Shown piece after piece: positions 46,018 through 60,958 of a stretch of 64,000 bases of DNA. The notes beneath the pieces were generated by a model, which was not told the origin of the DNA, ran no database searches, and saw only the letters and a list, made by a program, of their open reading frames with translations. This stretch comes from Coenobita brevimanus (lineage: Eukaryota > Arthropoda > Malacostraca > Decapoda > Coenobitidae). The first letter of the stretch is position 1. Each line of letters begins with the position of its first letter. Both the position numbers and the translations under genes were made by a program. The stretch spans positions 32,501-96,500 of the forward strand of contig JAVRFU010000122.1 of the NCBI GenBank assembly GCA_032717465.1, read 5' to 3'.

Positions 46018-46309
46018 GATGTGGATGTGATAGGAAGCGTTGTGAGGAACACACTGAGGTGGTTTGGCCATGTGGAGAGGATGGAGGGTGAAAGACTGAC
46101 GAAGAGAGTGTATGTGAGTGAGGTGGAGGGTGGAAGAGGGAGGGGGAGACCGAGGATGAGATGGAGGGATGGGGTGGAGAGGTATATGAGAGAGGGGGGT
46201 GTGAGTTGGGAGCAGGGCAGTGAAATGGCGGGGGACAGGGCGACTTGGAGGCGATTTGTTTGTGGCCACCCCAAACGGGATTGAGGCGTCTGGCAATAGA
46301 TAGATAGAT
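46018..46309 (+). mobile_element. LINE family F1, 5'-truncated copy F1c nested in mariner
   Basis: Corresponds to 10668-10957 of F1a with a single visible substitution (GCAGGGCAG versus GCAGGGTAG) over about 290 bp. It keeps an open frame to the terminal stop and the ATAG tail. Both flanks belong to the mariner element. A TCAT on either side is a possible short target duplication. Confidence 0.93.
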
Positions 46310-46583
46310 CATCTCGGCTTTAAATAAATGCAATCATTATCAGTCTATCATGTCTGGTTATTAAATAAAGCCTGACTGAATGGGTTTCAGTCATTCTGAA
46401 ACACCCTGTATAACATTCACTAACTTCTTCGCGAGAAAAGTGATTCCTAAGTGGCATGAAGCCGTTTGGTGATATTAAAATATATATATTGAAAAAAGAC
46501 AACACCGTACAGAACTGGATAACCAAAAACCAAAACCTGCTAATTTCTTCCCAAACCCAACAATTACTGTCCATTCATGGTAA

Positions 46584-46587
<4 letters not shown>

Positions 46588-46655
<68 letters not shown>
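46588..46655. repeat. (TA)n microsatellite
   Basis: Perfect TA tract; a second one lies at 46933-46966. Confidence 0.95.
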
Positions 46656-46656
<1 letters not shown>

Positions 46657-46927
46657 ATATATATTAAAGAAAAGGTTATTACCTGTCAGGACTGGTGAAA
46701 GCCAAGGACTTACCGGTATACAATCAGTATTCTCACATACACCTACCCCTTCACACATCCAATAAGGCGGAACTAACCACCAGCTCAGTTCATAATCCGC
46801 CAGTTCAGGGATTTATATCACATAAGGCAACCCTGATAGTGGATATTTGGGGTCATATCAAATCCTAAATTATCAAGGAACCAGAGAACCTAATCAAACC
46901 CAGCAAAAAGACAGTTTTCACCTATTT

Positions 46928-46967
<40 letters not shown>

Positions 46968-46971
<4 letters not shown>

Positions 46972-47182
46972 ATTTTATTTTACGGAGCCACGGCGGCCAA
47001 CTGGTACAGCGTTCGTCTTCTGATCAGCGTTTATTATTATTCTTTATTAAAAACTCGTCAATAATGGACATTTCATTAGCGCTGCTAGCATGTCCATTCA
47101 CGTACTTGCCTGTGTCCATATTTATAGTATGTTAGCCCCCTATCGGTTCGTACCAATGATTTAAGTATAAAACCTGTATATA
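46968..47182 (+). repeat. Modular repeat, module Z (copy P)
   Basis: TTTTACGGAGCCACGGCGGC..CTGGTAC.GCGTTC matches the reverse complement of 51360-51571 throughout, including AATAATGGACATTTCATT, GTACTTGCCTGTGTCCA and TATGTTAGCCCCCTAT. GGCCAACTGG resembles a pol III box A, so the head may be tRNA-derived, but no box B lies at tRNA spacing. It is followed by (CA)n at 47183-47205. Confidence 0.8.
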
Positions 47183-47205
47183 CACACACACACACACACA
47201 CACAT

Positions 47206-47304
47206 GGCCAACACGATAAACCATTTCATTTTCTACCCTGTTCATTCATAAGATATACCCCCTCCCAGTCCGTACTTGGACAGCATGGGAAAGGATTAAT
47301 TCCA

Positions 47305-47343
<39 letters not shown>

Positions 47344-47350
47344 GAGAGTA
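47206..47350 (+). repeat. Modular repeat, module X (copy P) ending in (AG)n
   Basis: 47212-47255 (GATAAACC..CCCTGTTC) resembles the reverse complement of 51090-51133. Then 47249-47312 (CCTCCCAGTCCGTACTTGGA..ATTCCACCATGG) is the reverse complement of 48444-48506. An (AG)n tract closes the module at 47311-47349. Confidence 0.75.
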
Positions 47351-47379
47351 TAATCTGGGCTTTCCCGTCTCACCTCCAT

Positions 47380-48300
47380 GATTGACTGGGGACCAAATTA
47401 AAATTAAGATAAGATTCTGTTATCATCCAGCAATGTCCCGCCCCTCCATTTATCACTTCCTGTAAGCTCCCACCCCCAACTCCACCCCAGGCTTCCACAC
47501 TCCCTCTTTCCACACCCCACTCTGTCTTTCTTCCCTCCTCCATCTCACTCACTCTACCTCCCGACACACCCCACTCATGTTCTTCCTCCTCTCTCTACTC
47601 CCATCCACTCTCCCTTTCTTTCTCCTTCCCCACCCACTCTCCCTTTCTTCCTCCTTCTCCACCCACTTTCTCTTTCATCCTGCTTCCCCACCTACTTTCC
47701 ATTTCTTCCTTCTTCCCCAGTCTCTCTCCTTTCTCCCTCCTTCCCCATTTACTCTCCCTCCCTCCCTCCCCTCCCACTCTTTCTCCCTCCACACCCCATC
47801 CACTTTTCCTTTCTTCCTCCGTTCCACACCCTCTCACCCTCTGCCCCTCTTATTCATTCTTACTCTCTCTACTCTCTACTCATTCTACCTTTCTTCTTTC
47901 CACACAACACTTACCTTCCTTGATTCTTTCTTAGCTTTTCCACTCTCCCTCCCTCCCTCCTCACTTACGGTACTCTCCATTCTCCCTACCACACCTCTTT
48001 AGTTCTTCCTTTTAACTTTTCCACTATACTTTCTTCCTCACTCACTTTCCCTTCCACCACCCACATCACCTTAACTCTTCGTTCCTAAACTTCCCCTCAT
48101 TCCCCTATCTCCCGTTGCACTACTTTCCTCTTCCCTCCTCCCCATCCCTTCTCCTTTCCACTCAACCTTCCTAACCCCACTACTCCCTCCTTCTACTCTT
48201 CTTCTCCTTCCTTTCTTATATTTATAACTTTCTCCATCTTCCCCTTCTTCCTCCTCCCTCCTCCCTCCTCCCTCCTTCCCTTATCTCCCCTCGTGACAGT
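47380..48300 (+). repeat. Polypyrimidine-rich interval (CTTCC/CCTCC)
   Basis: Nearly 900 bases of C/T-rich DNA with short A insertions and recurrent CCACTCTCCCTTTCTTCCTC motifs between 47585 and 47830. Open frames on both strands are low-complexity artefacts. Confidence 0.8.
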
Positions 48301-48437
48301 GTACTGAGACATGCATAGATGCCGTGATAGTGTTAACTCTATAGTTATTCAGTCAGGGAACACTTACACCAGATTAGTAATGGTAGTAAGAAGTGGATGT
48401 GTTGGTGAGGCGAAAGATGGACGCTCTTGGATTCAGT

Positions 48438-48840
48438 CTCTCTCTCTCTCTCTCCATGGTGGAATTAATCCTTTCCCAAGCTGGCCAAGTACGAATTGGG
48501 AGGGGATGTACTATTGCGGCCAGGAGTTCTTAGCCACCCTCGTCCAGCCAACCCGTGTATGTGGCAGAGTCGCATTCACGAGCACAGAAGTTGCCTTCGA
48601 TGCATTTCTGTCGAAAAATATTCCTTCAGCTTTGGGCTTGTACTAATGGATAAAGCAATAGTACTATTTACTTTGAAGGTTTGACGCTGGTAACATGAAT
48701 ATATCATAATGATTATTTAATAACTTGTTTCTCGTATATAGCCAAGCAAGTGATAAATATGTATATTTGGTTCCACTCCACGACTTCCTGTAGGTTTGAA
48801 CCAGTGAACACAGTGAACAAGTTCGAAGCATTCGTTTGTT

Positions 48841-48881
<41 letters not shown>
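48438..48881. repeat. Modular repeat, copy Q: (CT)n-X'-Y-(AG)n
   Basis: 48444-48506 is module X in reverse complement. 48507-48845 is module Y, matching the reverse complement of 50753-51089 with about eight differences in 337 bases. Complementary simple repeats, CT at 48438-48455 and AG at 48845-48881, cap both ends. Confidence 0.85.
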
Positions 48882-48884
<3 letters not shown>

Positions 48885-49575
48885 TGTATGGTGGGTGCCT
48901 GTGATTTCTGGAATAATGAGGTGGAGGCAGACTGGCGCAGGGAAATGCAAGAGATGAGAAACCCTGGATTCCTGTGATCCATTGAAAATAGACCATAGTG
49001 TGAATACTTCTTCCATCAATCACTAGAACTTGCTTTGCTTAGTGATTTTTTTTTTTTTTTTTAGGATTGCTTTCGTTGGAATAATGAATTAGGAGATAAA
49101 TGCTGTTGATTTAACAAAAAGCTGTGCTTAAGAAAGTAATTTGCCTCTCTGTCCAGAGAGAGATATCCAGTTAATGAGAAAAATACTCATGAGTTTGCCA
49201 AAAATCTCCAGGTGCCGACCACCAGAGACAGAAAAAATGCGAACATAAGGCTTTTAACAGAAGTTACGCGGTCTGCCAAATTATTTGACAAAGTCAACTG
49301 GCGTTACCCAGAATAAAACCCATCTTTCATTTTGTCCAACGAGACGTTATCCTGGAATAAATAAACTCCTTCGTCATCAGCCAAAGGAAAAATTCCCTGT
49401 TTAGCTCGATCACCTTATTTACTCATATCGCATAAAATCATGTGTATGTAGCCGGAATGAAGCCTCTTATCTACGGCCTGGCAAACTCCCTGTAAAGAGT
49501 ACCCGGTACTATTTTCTATCGACAGACTGAGTTAAACGGTGAGACTCATCTTTCGTGTAAGGAAATCCACCCCGC
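48882..49575. other. Unassigned interval
   Basis: A T-run at 49047-49062; otherwise no gene or shared element is recognised. Confidence 0.45.

Positions 49576-49578
<3 letters not shown>

Positions 49579-49629
<51 letters not shown>
49579..49629. repeat. (GT)n microsatellite
   Basis: Perfect GT tract, followed by G-rich GGGTGG/GGTTGG-biased DNA to about 49960. No gene is recognised from there to 50720. Confidence 0.92.
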
Positions 49630-49630
<1 letters not shown>

Positions 49631-50716
49631 GAATTGAGAGTCATCTGACTTGTGGAGCATGGTATGCGGGTTGGTAGGTTGATGACTGGGTGGGTGGACT
49701 GGTTAGTGTAGGCTGGTTGTTTCACAGGCGGATTAGGTGGAGTGAGTGGGCGAGAGGGAGGGGAAAGGGTTGTTGGGCTGGTTAAGTGGGGTGGAGTGGG
49801 GTTCGTGCATTGTTTAAGTGGGGTGGGTGGTGGGGCTACCTGTAGGACAAGGCAAGAGACGGGTTTGTGTCGTCCTACTTTTGAGACATACTGTATTGAG
49901 TAAGGTTGTGGGTATGTGCGTTGATGGGTGGGTGTGTAGGTGGATGGACGGATTGTGGGAAAACAGGCCACTGGGATTAGGTGAATTGAGTTAATGTCCG
50001 AGTTGGGAAAATCGGTGCACAGGGGATATTATTCTGGAATCATGCTGAAGTAGGTATATATATATCCAGTGGCTTACAACAGGTCCATCGTACAATACGT
50101 CTGTTGGTTAAGAGGTCTGTGTTTCAACTGCACACATCAGTGGGTGATATAACCACGTCGGATAACAGGTTTATGGGGAAAATAGGTTCATTGTGAAAAA
50201 TACATCCATGGGTATACGACCATGTAGGAAACCTGCATCCATGGAGAGATTCAAGGTCGACGGAAAAATTGGTCCGTGAGGAGAAAATACATCAATGGGG
50301 AAAATTAGTTGGTGGGAAAATAGGTTACGTAGAAAAGTAGGCGTCTTTGAAAAAAAAAAAAAAAAGTCATTAAGGAAAATAGATCCATGGAGGATTGTGC
50401 TCGGAGTGGTGAAAATGTCCATTGCTAAATTATTCATGGGGTGAAAATAGGTCCATAGGGGCCTACACGTACTGTAAACATACATGGAATATTTAAAATA
50501 AGTGGGACCTAAAATATCCAACTTTTAACAGCGACCGTTGCCTGGAATTAGGCTTACCACTGCACACCTTGCACCAAACAACCATTAGCCAGACCCTATT
50601 ACCACTTCGTCATCCAGTCATTATATTTCATAATTTACCTTCATTTAGTCATTTTGGCATAGAAAGCCAAACGAAACGAAAGGAAAAATCCCTGTTTAAC
50701 TGTGTTGAGCACCTCA

Positions 50717-50720
<4 letters not shown>

Positions 50721-50752
<32 letters not shown>

Positions 50753-51128
50753 GTTAACAAACGAATGCTTCGAACTTGTTCACTGTGTTCACTGGTTCAA
50801 ACCTACAGGAAGTCGTGGAGTGGAACCAAATATACATATTTGTCACTTGCTTGGCTATATACGAGAAACAAGTTATTAAATAATCAGTATGATATATTCG
50901 TGATATCAGAGTCAAACCTTCAAAGTAAATAGTACTATTGCTTTATCCATTAGTACAAGCCCAAAGCTGAAGGAATATTTTTCGACAGAAATACATCGAA
51001 GGCAACTTCTGTGCTCGTGAATGCGACTCTGCCACATACACGGGTTGGCTGGACGAGGGTGGCTAAGAACTCCTGGCCGCAATAGTACAGTACATAATGA
51101 AAGAACAGGATAAAAATTGGAACGGTTT

Positions 51129-51178
<50 letters not shown>

Positions 51179-51186
51179 CGCGTGCA

Positions 51187-51280
<94 letters not shown>

Positions 51281-51293
51281 CGTGCGTGCGTGC

Positions 51294-51363
<70 letters not shown>

Positions 51364-51571
51364 AAGGTTTATGTTTAAATCATTGGTGTCAACCTATAGG
51401 GGGCTAACATACTGTAAATGTGGACACAGGCAAGTACGCGAATAGGACATGCCCGCACCGCCAATGAAATGTCCATTATTGATGAGTTTTTAATCAAGAA
51501 TAAGAATAACGGCGATCGGAAGGTGAACGCAGTACCAGTGGGCCGCCGTGGCTCCGTAAAATAAAATAACT
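50721..51571 (-). repeat. Modular repeat, copy R: Z-(CA)n-Y-(AG)n on the minus strand
   Basis: On the plus strand: (CT)n at 50721-50749, module Y' at 50753-51089, a joint of about 45 bases shared with copy P, the (GT)n complex at 51134-51360, and module Z' at 51360-51571. It is the most complete arrangement and suggests the parental order Z, dinucleotide tract, X or Y, then (AG)n. Confidence 0.8.
51134..51360. repeat. 227-bp (GT)n array with CG-containing interruptions
   Basis: GT runs are separated by CGCGCGCGCGTGCATGCG (about 51171-51189) and CGCGCGTGCGTGCGTGCGTG (51272-51300). Alternating purine-pyrimidine throughout, hence strongly Z-DNA-prone. Confidence 0.95.
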
Positions 51572-51862
51572 CCCCCTCCCAACCCATCACCAGAGGAAAA
51601 CAAGGCGAGTAAATGAATGACACGTAGCAGCCGGTTTGCACACGCCTGACATGTGCGAGCAGCTGATACTGTGCATGTTCAGGCCGTGTTTTATGGGTGT
51701 GTGTGCATGTGAATCAATTATAGGCTGCATTACAAAGCACTGTTCCTTCGACCAACCCCTCCATATTCTGTTAACTGACTCCCTCCTGGCTTGCATGTTT
51801 CAGTCCCTTTCTGCATCCACTCTCCCTCTGTTACGTCTTTACATCTCTTCCTATAGCCTTAT

Positions 51863-51865
<3 letters not shown>

Positions 51866-51904
<39 letters not shown>
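51866..51904. repeat. (CT)n microsatellite
   Basis: Perfect CT tract just upstream of the LINE fossil. Confidence 0.93.
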
Positions 51905-51908
<4 letters not shown>

Positions 51909-51974
51909 CAGTGCACTGAAGCAGAAGAAAGCATAAAGACCTCAAGGTTATATAAAGAGGCAGTTTAAGTACAG

Positions 51975-52455
51975 ATACAAGGAGATAGTCCCCTCTTTGC
52001 ACAATTCTCTCGTATGCGGCATCTGGGACATGCTAAGCCATTTTGGTCACCAACCCTGAAGAATGATATGACGAGGCTTTTGAGAGTACAGGCGCTTGCT
52101 ACTAAACTGATCTCATCCATCAGGAACATGGCATATCAGAGGATGCAGGCTCTGGGGCTTTGTTCGTCAGAGATATGTGTCTGCGCGGACAACTAATTTG
52201 GGTTTTCTAAATTCTTCATGGACGTGAAAGAACCGACTACCAGCATTTATTTAGATTAAACTGCAGTTCGACAAAGAATCATGAATGGATGCTTGACTTG
52301 AAGCATTTCCGCATTTCCACCACGATTTATTAGTTAGACTCTTCATGTATATGATTTGCAGTATCTGAAACAAGGTACTGGGAGAGGAGGTTAACAGGTC
52401 CTCGGTACCTCAGTTCAAAACTATGTTAGACAAACACGTGGCAGGTCTAACGTCG
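51975..52455 (+). pseudogene. CR1/L2/Jockey-type LINE, degenerate RT C-terminal fragment
   Basis: The open frame 52014-52196 includes FWSPTLKNDMTRLLRVQALA, then TKLISSIRNMAYQRMQALGL. This is the conserved C-terminal block of these elements (WSP-LKKDI--LE-VQ--ATK-I--L----Y--RL--LGL). Later pieces in other frames include RERTDYQHLFRLN near 52230 and SSVPQFKTMLDKHVAGL near 52400-52450, the usual end of the protein. At least three stops or frameshifts occur. No catalytic motif remains. It is not related to F1, F2 or F3. Confidence 0.8.
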
Positions 52456-52703
52456 TGGTGGCCTGGATGTGTCCTCCCATCCCGTAAGATTTCCCAGCCC
52501 GACTTTTTCCCACGAGTTGGGCACACTTCCTTTTCCTTGTCCATGCTGTGGGTAGGAGGAGTGGGGGAGAGAGTCTTCATCTGCACTATGATTTTCTCCC
52601 ACTATCAGAATGGCAATGTGTACCTAACTACATAATTCATCGTACTCCTCCTCGGTATGGGCCGTAAGACCACTGAAGGTACCACTTGTCCTTATAACTC
52701 CTT

Positions 52704-52710
<7 letters not shown>

Positions 52711-52797
<87 letters not shown>

Positions 52798-52798
52798 T
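52711..52798. repeat. (CA)n microsatellite with two TA interruptions
   Basis: CA array with ATAC interruptions near 52740 and 52772. Confidence 0.95.
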
Positions 52799-56350
<3,552 letters not shown>

Positions 56351-56651
56351 CTTCATCCGCATCACGATGACCCTTCCAAGCATTAGGAGAGCCTAACAGG
56401 AAGGGGATTTCTATTAAAGTCTAGGAATTTACAGTACAACCCAAGGCCCCAGACCCACAGGACTTCACCGGGAAAACAATCTTACCAGTCTGGGAGAAAA
56501 TATGACGTCCAAGTATAAACCTAAGCGTCTTCAAAAGCAGCATGTGGGATTCGTTATTTTAATTCAGTCTTTTCTGCAATAACCATGGAAATTAACCCTT
56601 CTGAGCTGTTCTATATTGCCTTCCGTTGGGCGATATGTATAGCAGAGAAAA

Positions 56652-56950
56652 ATCTATCAATCAATCTATTTATGGTCAGAAGCTTTAATCCCGAAAAGGA
56701 TGGCCATAAACAAATCGCCTTCATGTCACCCTGTCCCTTGTCATTTTGCTGCCCTCCTCCCAACTTACACCCACCTCCCTCATATATCTCTTTACTTCAT
56801 CCCTCCATCTCATCCTTGGTATCCCTTCCCTCTCCCCACCTCCTCCTCACTCACACTCTACTAGTCAGTCTCTCACTCTCTATCCTCTCCATATGGTCAA
56901 ACCACCTCAGTGTATTTCGCCTAACGCTTTCTATCACATCCAAAGCATCC
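56652..56950 (-). mobile_element. LINE family F1, old 5'-truncated copy F1d
   Basis: Read on the minus strand it matches the F1 C-terminal region and 3' end: GATAG.AAGCG.T..GAAATACACTGAGGTGGTTTGACCATATGGAGAGGATAG-type sequence, ending at a TAAATAGATTGATTGATAG tail. It is clearly more diverged than F1b and F1c, with many substitutions and small indels. The antisense frame 56585-56977 is its shadow. Confidence 0.85.
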
Positions 56951-57150
56951 GTCCATAAATATCTTAGGAAGAATTAATTATGCGCCTGACTCTCTTCTCC
57001 CAACCTCTGGCCTACCCTGTTCCCCTTCTTCACCCACCTCTGTCAGCAAGGGGGCCGGGTTGTGCTGACGGCAGTGGTTATATGCACGTGTTTTATCTGA
57101 CTACGGGTAAACACTTGGGAACTCACGTCTGTGTATATGGAGTGTGCCTC

Positions 57151-57167
57151 TCTCTCTCTCTCTCTCC

Positions 57168-57205
<38 letters not shown>
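57151..57205. repeat. (CT)n-(GT)n compound microsatellite
   Basis: Short CT then GT tract. Confidence 0.9.
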
Positions 57206-57207
<2 letters not shown>

Positions 57208-57901
57208 ACATATTTTAAAGGTAACATGAACATCATCTACTGTTCCATGCAATTTTAATACGGTACAAGCCGAGAATACATCCTAAGTATATTTATCAAC
57301 TGCTACGTAATCATACATAGAAAAACTACGTCCACTGCTAGAAGTAACGAGTACAGGCTACTCAAATAATATATAATTGCAACATGAGTGCCAGAGCGTA
57401 TGCCTGTAAGGAAGGGGAGGTGGGGTACCATACGGCTGCTGTGGTAACCTTCACTGTTTACAATGTCCTTTAGTGTTGGTGTAAATATTGGGTAATAATT
57501 CTTTCCTCTCCGTATAAACACAAGGACTTAGAAAGGCAACTCTAATAACTCGGAAAGACGATAAAAATAAGTAACTCATATGGTAAAATCTGGCCGTAAA
57601 AGGTGAATAAAAATGGAGGTTAACATGGGTTCATATTGACATCTGTAAGGGTGTTGGTGTTGAGAGAGAGAGAGAGAGAGAATGGTATGGTTGGACAAAG
57701 GAACAGAAGACCAAGAACAAAGGAAGGCGACGAAGTAGAAGAGCATAATCGTGAAGATAGTGTGTCGTGGAAAGAGGTGTCTTTATTGAGTAGGGACAGA
57801 AAAGCCTGGAGATCAGACAGGACACTGGTGCTTCAGCGAGTGATGAGTTGGCGGGGGCGGTGTGATGTTGGCTTAAAAACATCCTGTTTCGGTTTTACCA
57901 C

Positions 57902-57934
<33 letters not shown>

Positions 57935-59110
57935 GTTCTTTCATTGTCCGCCATACCCAATAAATACACACGATGACACAACAATGGCCAGGCGGGGATC
58001 TGGGTGTCAGCTCAACCAGAGTAACAGTGCTAACTCACTGATTTTGGACACTTCTCACACCACCCACCAAAAGGGGGCCAGAGACAATACTATAGGTCTA
58101 TGATTGGGAAAAAGATCAGGTAAACACCGTAAGAAAGCTAAATTCTTGAAATCCATACTGTCATGCCGTTAACACTTTTCTCATAAGCAACTCTCACTTA
58201 TGTTCACAGTACCTATATGCAGCTTCGATTGCTCAAAAAATTATTTCCAAGTTTCCCTCCACGTTCAGATCTACGCATCATACAGAAGAGATGAACCAGG
58301 AGTCGAAGGATATGGGATGATAACACACTGACGAGAGAATTATCTGACACATGTGCATTCAGGCATAGCTTCTGGTCGACTGGACGTGGCAATTACTTCA
58401 ATCCTTTCACTTCGATGACATATCCTTGCTATTACTAAACGATTTTACTTAAGAGACGCGTTAGATGATATGGAGATTATAAACAAACTCTAATAACCCA
58501 TACTGATGCAAGAAATCTATCTATATACAAATATACTTAAAGGCAGCAGCATGAATAAAAAAAAAAAAAAAGTCATCAGAATGAAGAGGTTAGAGCAAAG
58601 AAGCCGCAATGAAGAACGAGGGTCATAATATCCACGTAACTTACGTGGTAATTTGAACACGTAAAATATAAAATATATATAAATGAATGCATAATAATGA
58701 CATGGATTGGGAAGAGACAATCAGACAGGCAACACATAGTATGGCTGGATAAAGGACTAGATATCAAAGCTGGAACATGGACTGAACTGCAAAAACCTAC
58801 GGCTGTACAGTAATTGAAGGTTATACACGGGGAAAGGGAGTAGGAGAAAATGCAGGACAAACAGTAACAGAACAGCGTTATTTGGAGGATGCAATTTTGA
58901 GCTAATACGTCAAGCAACAATTAGTTAAACACCTATGGTTAAAACACAATGAGCATCATTCAGCATTCACGACGACTGCCAGCAAGAATGGGAATTATAC
59001 ATGAGAAAATAATTTATCTCAATATTAAAAAAGGATACAGCTGACGCATCCTTATTTGTTAAAGTCATGGTTGTAGCATATGTCCAGTTGTGAAGCGTCT
59101 GGCAAACACG
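57206..59110. other. Unassigned interval
   Basis: (GA)n at 57662-57681, (CA)n at 57903-57932 and an A-run at 58557-58571. No gene or shared element is recognised. Confidence 0.45.
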
Positions 59111-59114
59111 TTAA

Positions 59115-59300
59115 TATAAACTGGTGGTGCAGTTCAGGTTGTGTCTGGGAGTGAGGAGGTCCACCAGTGTTGACCCAAACCCTCTTCACCACAACCAGGA
59201 GTTGCCTCTTTTCTTGTCCAGTATTTAGCGCACTTAATATCTTGAAGCCTCATCTGAGTCCACACGCCCAGCACCCCAGCCTACAAAAGCACACAAACGA
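59115..59300 (+). repeat. Dispersed repeat D, left module (copy D2)
   Basis: Diverged paralogue of 2610-2790. It is separated from the right module by about 540 bp, compared with about 270 bp in D1. Confidence 0.7.
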
Positions 59301-59839
59301 GCATGCATGCACACATGTACAGTACACATGCACCAAGGCAGTACAGGATCCAGAATTTATGTTCCTGGGAGAATATTATTTCCCAGTCAGCCAGATCGAA
59401 GAGGGTGGATGGGGAGGAGGGGGTGCGATACAGCAGTTAATTGAATCCTCCCACCACCATGTTTATTGTGTCTGGGAGTATATTAATCTACAAAGACAGG
59501 ATTAAATAGTACTACATCCCTTATGCAACTGTTAATGGAGCAGGGTATTCATTAAGCATTTATCATTATAACATTTATATGGCTGAATTTCACCGTAAAA
59601 AAAAAAAAATCAGGGTGAGGTGATCCTGCCTCATGACCCATCTTTAACAGGTATGGTCCTGATGCGACATGCACTCATCATCCTGGAAATATGCTACTGA
59701 GGTTCAAAAATGCCCAGGATCCACATGCCGGGAGATGGGGCCACACACTCTCATTCAGGACCAGTGTACAGGTATTAACAATATTTTTAAAACGTGATCG
59801 TGGGTCTTTTGGAGAACTAGTAATGTTGTTTTGATAATT

Positions 59840-60958
59840 CATACACTCAAATCTTTTCCTACAACACCCTGCATTCCATTTTATAATCGTGAGATCCTAT
59901 CCTCTATCCCACCACCAAGACACCACCTCCCCTTGCGCTGCCACTCAATATCCACCCTCCCTCCACCACCTCCCCCTGGGCTGCCACTCATCACCACCCT
60001 CCCTCCACCACTTCCCCCTGGGCTGCCACTCACCACAACCCTCCCTCCGCCACCTCCCCCTGGGCTGCCACTCACCACCACCCTCCCTCCGCCACCTCCC
60101 CATGGGCTGCCACTCACCACCACCCTCCCTCCACCACCTCCCCCTGGGCTGCCACTCACCACCACCCTCCCTCCACCACCTCCCCATGGGCTGCCACTCA
60201 CCACCACCCTCCCTCCGCCACCTCCCCATGGGCTGCCACTCACCACCACCCTCCCTCCACCACCTCCCCCTGGGCTGCCACTCACCACCACCCTCCCTCC
60301 ACCACCTCCCCCTGGGCTGCCACTCACCACCACCCTCCCTCCGCCACCTCCCCTTGGGCTGCCACTCACCACCACCCTCCCTCCACCACCTCCTCATGAG
60401 CTGCCACTCACCACCACCCTCCCTCCGCCACCTCCCCCTGGGCTGCCACTCACCACCACCCTCCCTCCACCACCTCCCCATGGGCTGCCACTCACCACCA
60501 CCCTCCCTCCACCTGGGCTGCCACTCACCACCACCCTCCCTCCACTACCTCCAAATGGGCTGCCACTCACCACCACCCTCCCTCCACCACCTCCACCTGG
60601 GCTGCCACTCACCACCACCCTCCCTCCGCCACCTCCCCCTGGGCTGCCACTCACCACCACCCTCCCTCCACCACCTACCCCTTGGCTGCCACTCACCACC
60701 ACCCTCCCTCCACCACCTCCCCGTGAGATGCCACTCACCACTACTCTGCCTCATGTGTTAGTCATGTGTAATGCTTCGGTCTGGTGCGTTGTCTAAATTT
60801 CACGGCTGGCTGGTTGCCAGAGTGTGAGGGGCGGGAGTGAGTTATTAATATTAACTAGGCGGAGTGTGGACATAAGGCGGCGTGAGGGGTTTAGTGGAGA
60901 ACGGGGAGAGGAGGGGAGGGTGTGAGTGGAGGGAATGAGGAAACCCTAAAGAAATATG
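59840..60958 (+). repeat. Dispersed repeat D, right module (copy D2), expanded
   Basis: Flanks homologous to 3060-3165 and 3206-3412 surround the amplified 42-bp array. The distal flank contains GTCTAAATTTCACGGCTGGC and GAGTTATTAATATTAACTAG. Confidence 0.78.
59917..60757 (+). repeat. 42-bp minisatellite, about 20 units
   Basis: The unit contains CCACCTCCCCCTGGGCTGCC, then ACTCACCACCACCCTCCCTC. Nearly all units are exactly 42 bp; one near 60500-60530 is a 30-bp short form. Because 42 is divisible by three, several frames stay open on both strands (for example a Pro/Leu/Thr-rich frame at 59831-60796), which mimics a proline-rich gene. I see no start context, splice logic or conserved flank to support translation. 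Confidence 0.95.

Larger units (their letters stand above)
45525..46412 (+). mobile_element. Mariner-type (IS630/Tc1/mariner) transposon remnant with a nested F1 LINE
   Basis: A sense segment (45655-45952) encodes the C-terminal third of a transposase. The right end (46383-46412) reads GGGTTTCAGTCATTCTGAAA, then CACCCTGTATA, the reverse complement of a TATACAGGGTGTTTC terminal repeat known from mariner-like elements. The upstream part is replaced by an inverted copy (45525-45646) of 45769-45890. The LINE copy F1c (46018-46309) splits the 3' untranslated part. The left TIR was not found. Confidence 0.85.

Noticed and set aside
47577..48002. 141-codon frame and its antisense partner
   Set aside because: Both derive from a polypyrimidine/polypurine low-complexity tract.
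59831..60796. 321-codon proline-rich open frame
   Set aside because: It is produced entirely by a 42-bp (multiple of three) minisatellite; equally long frames exist in other registers and on the other strand.
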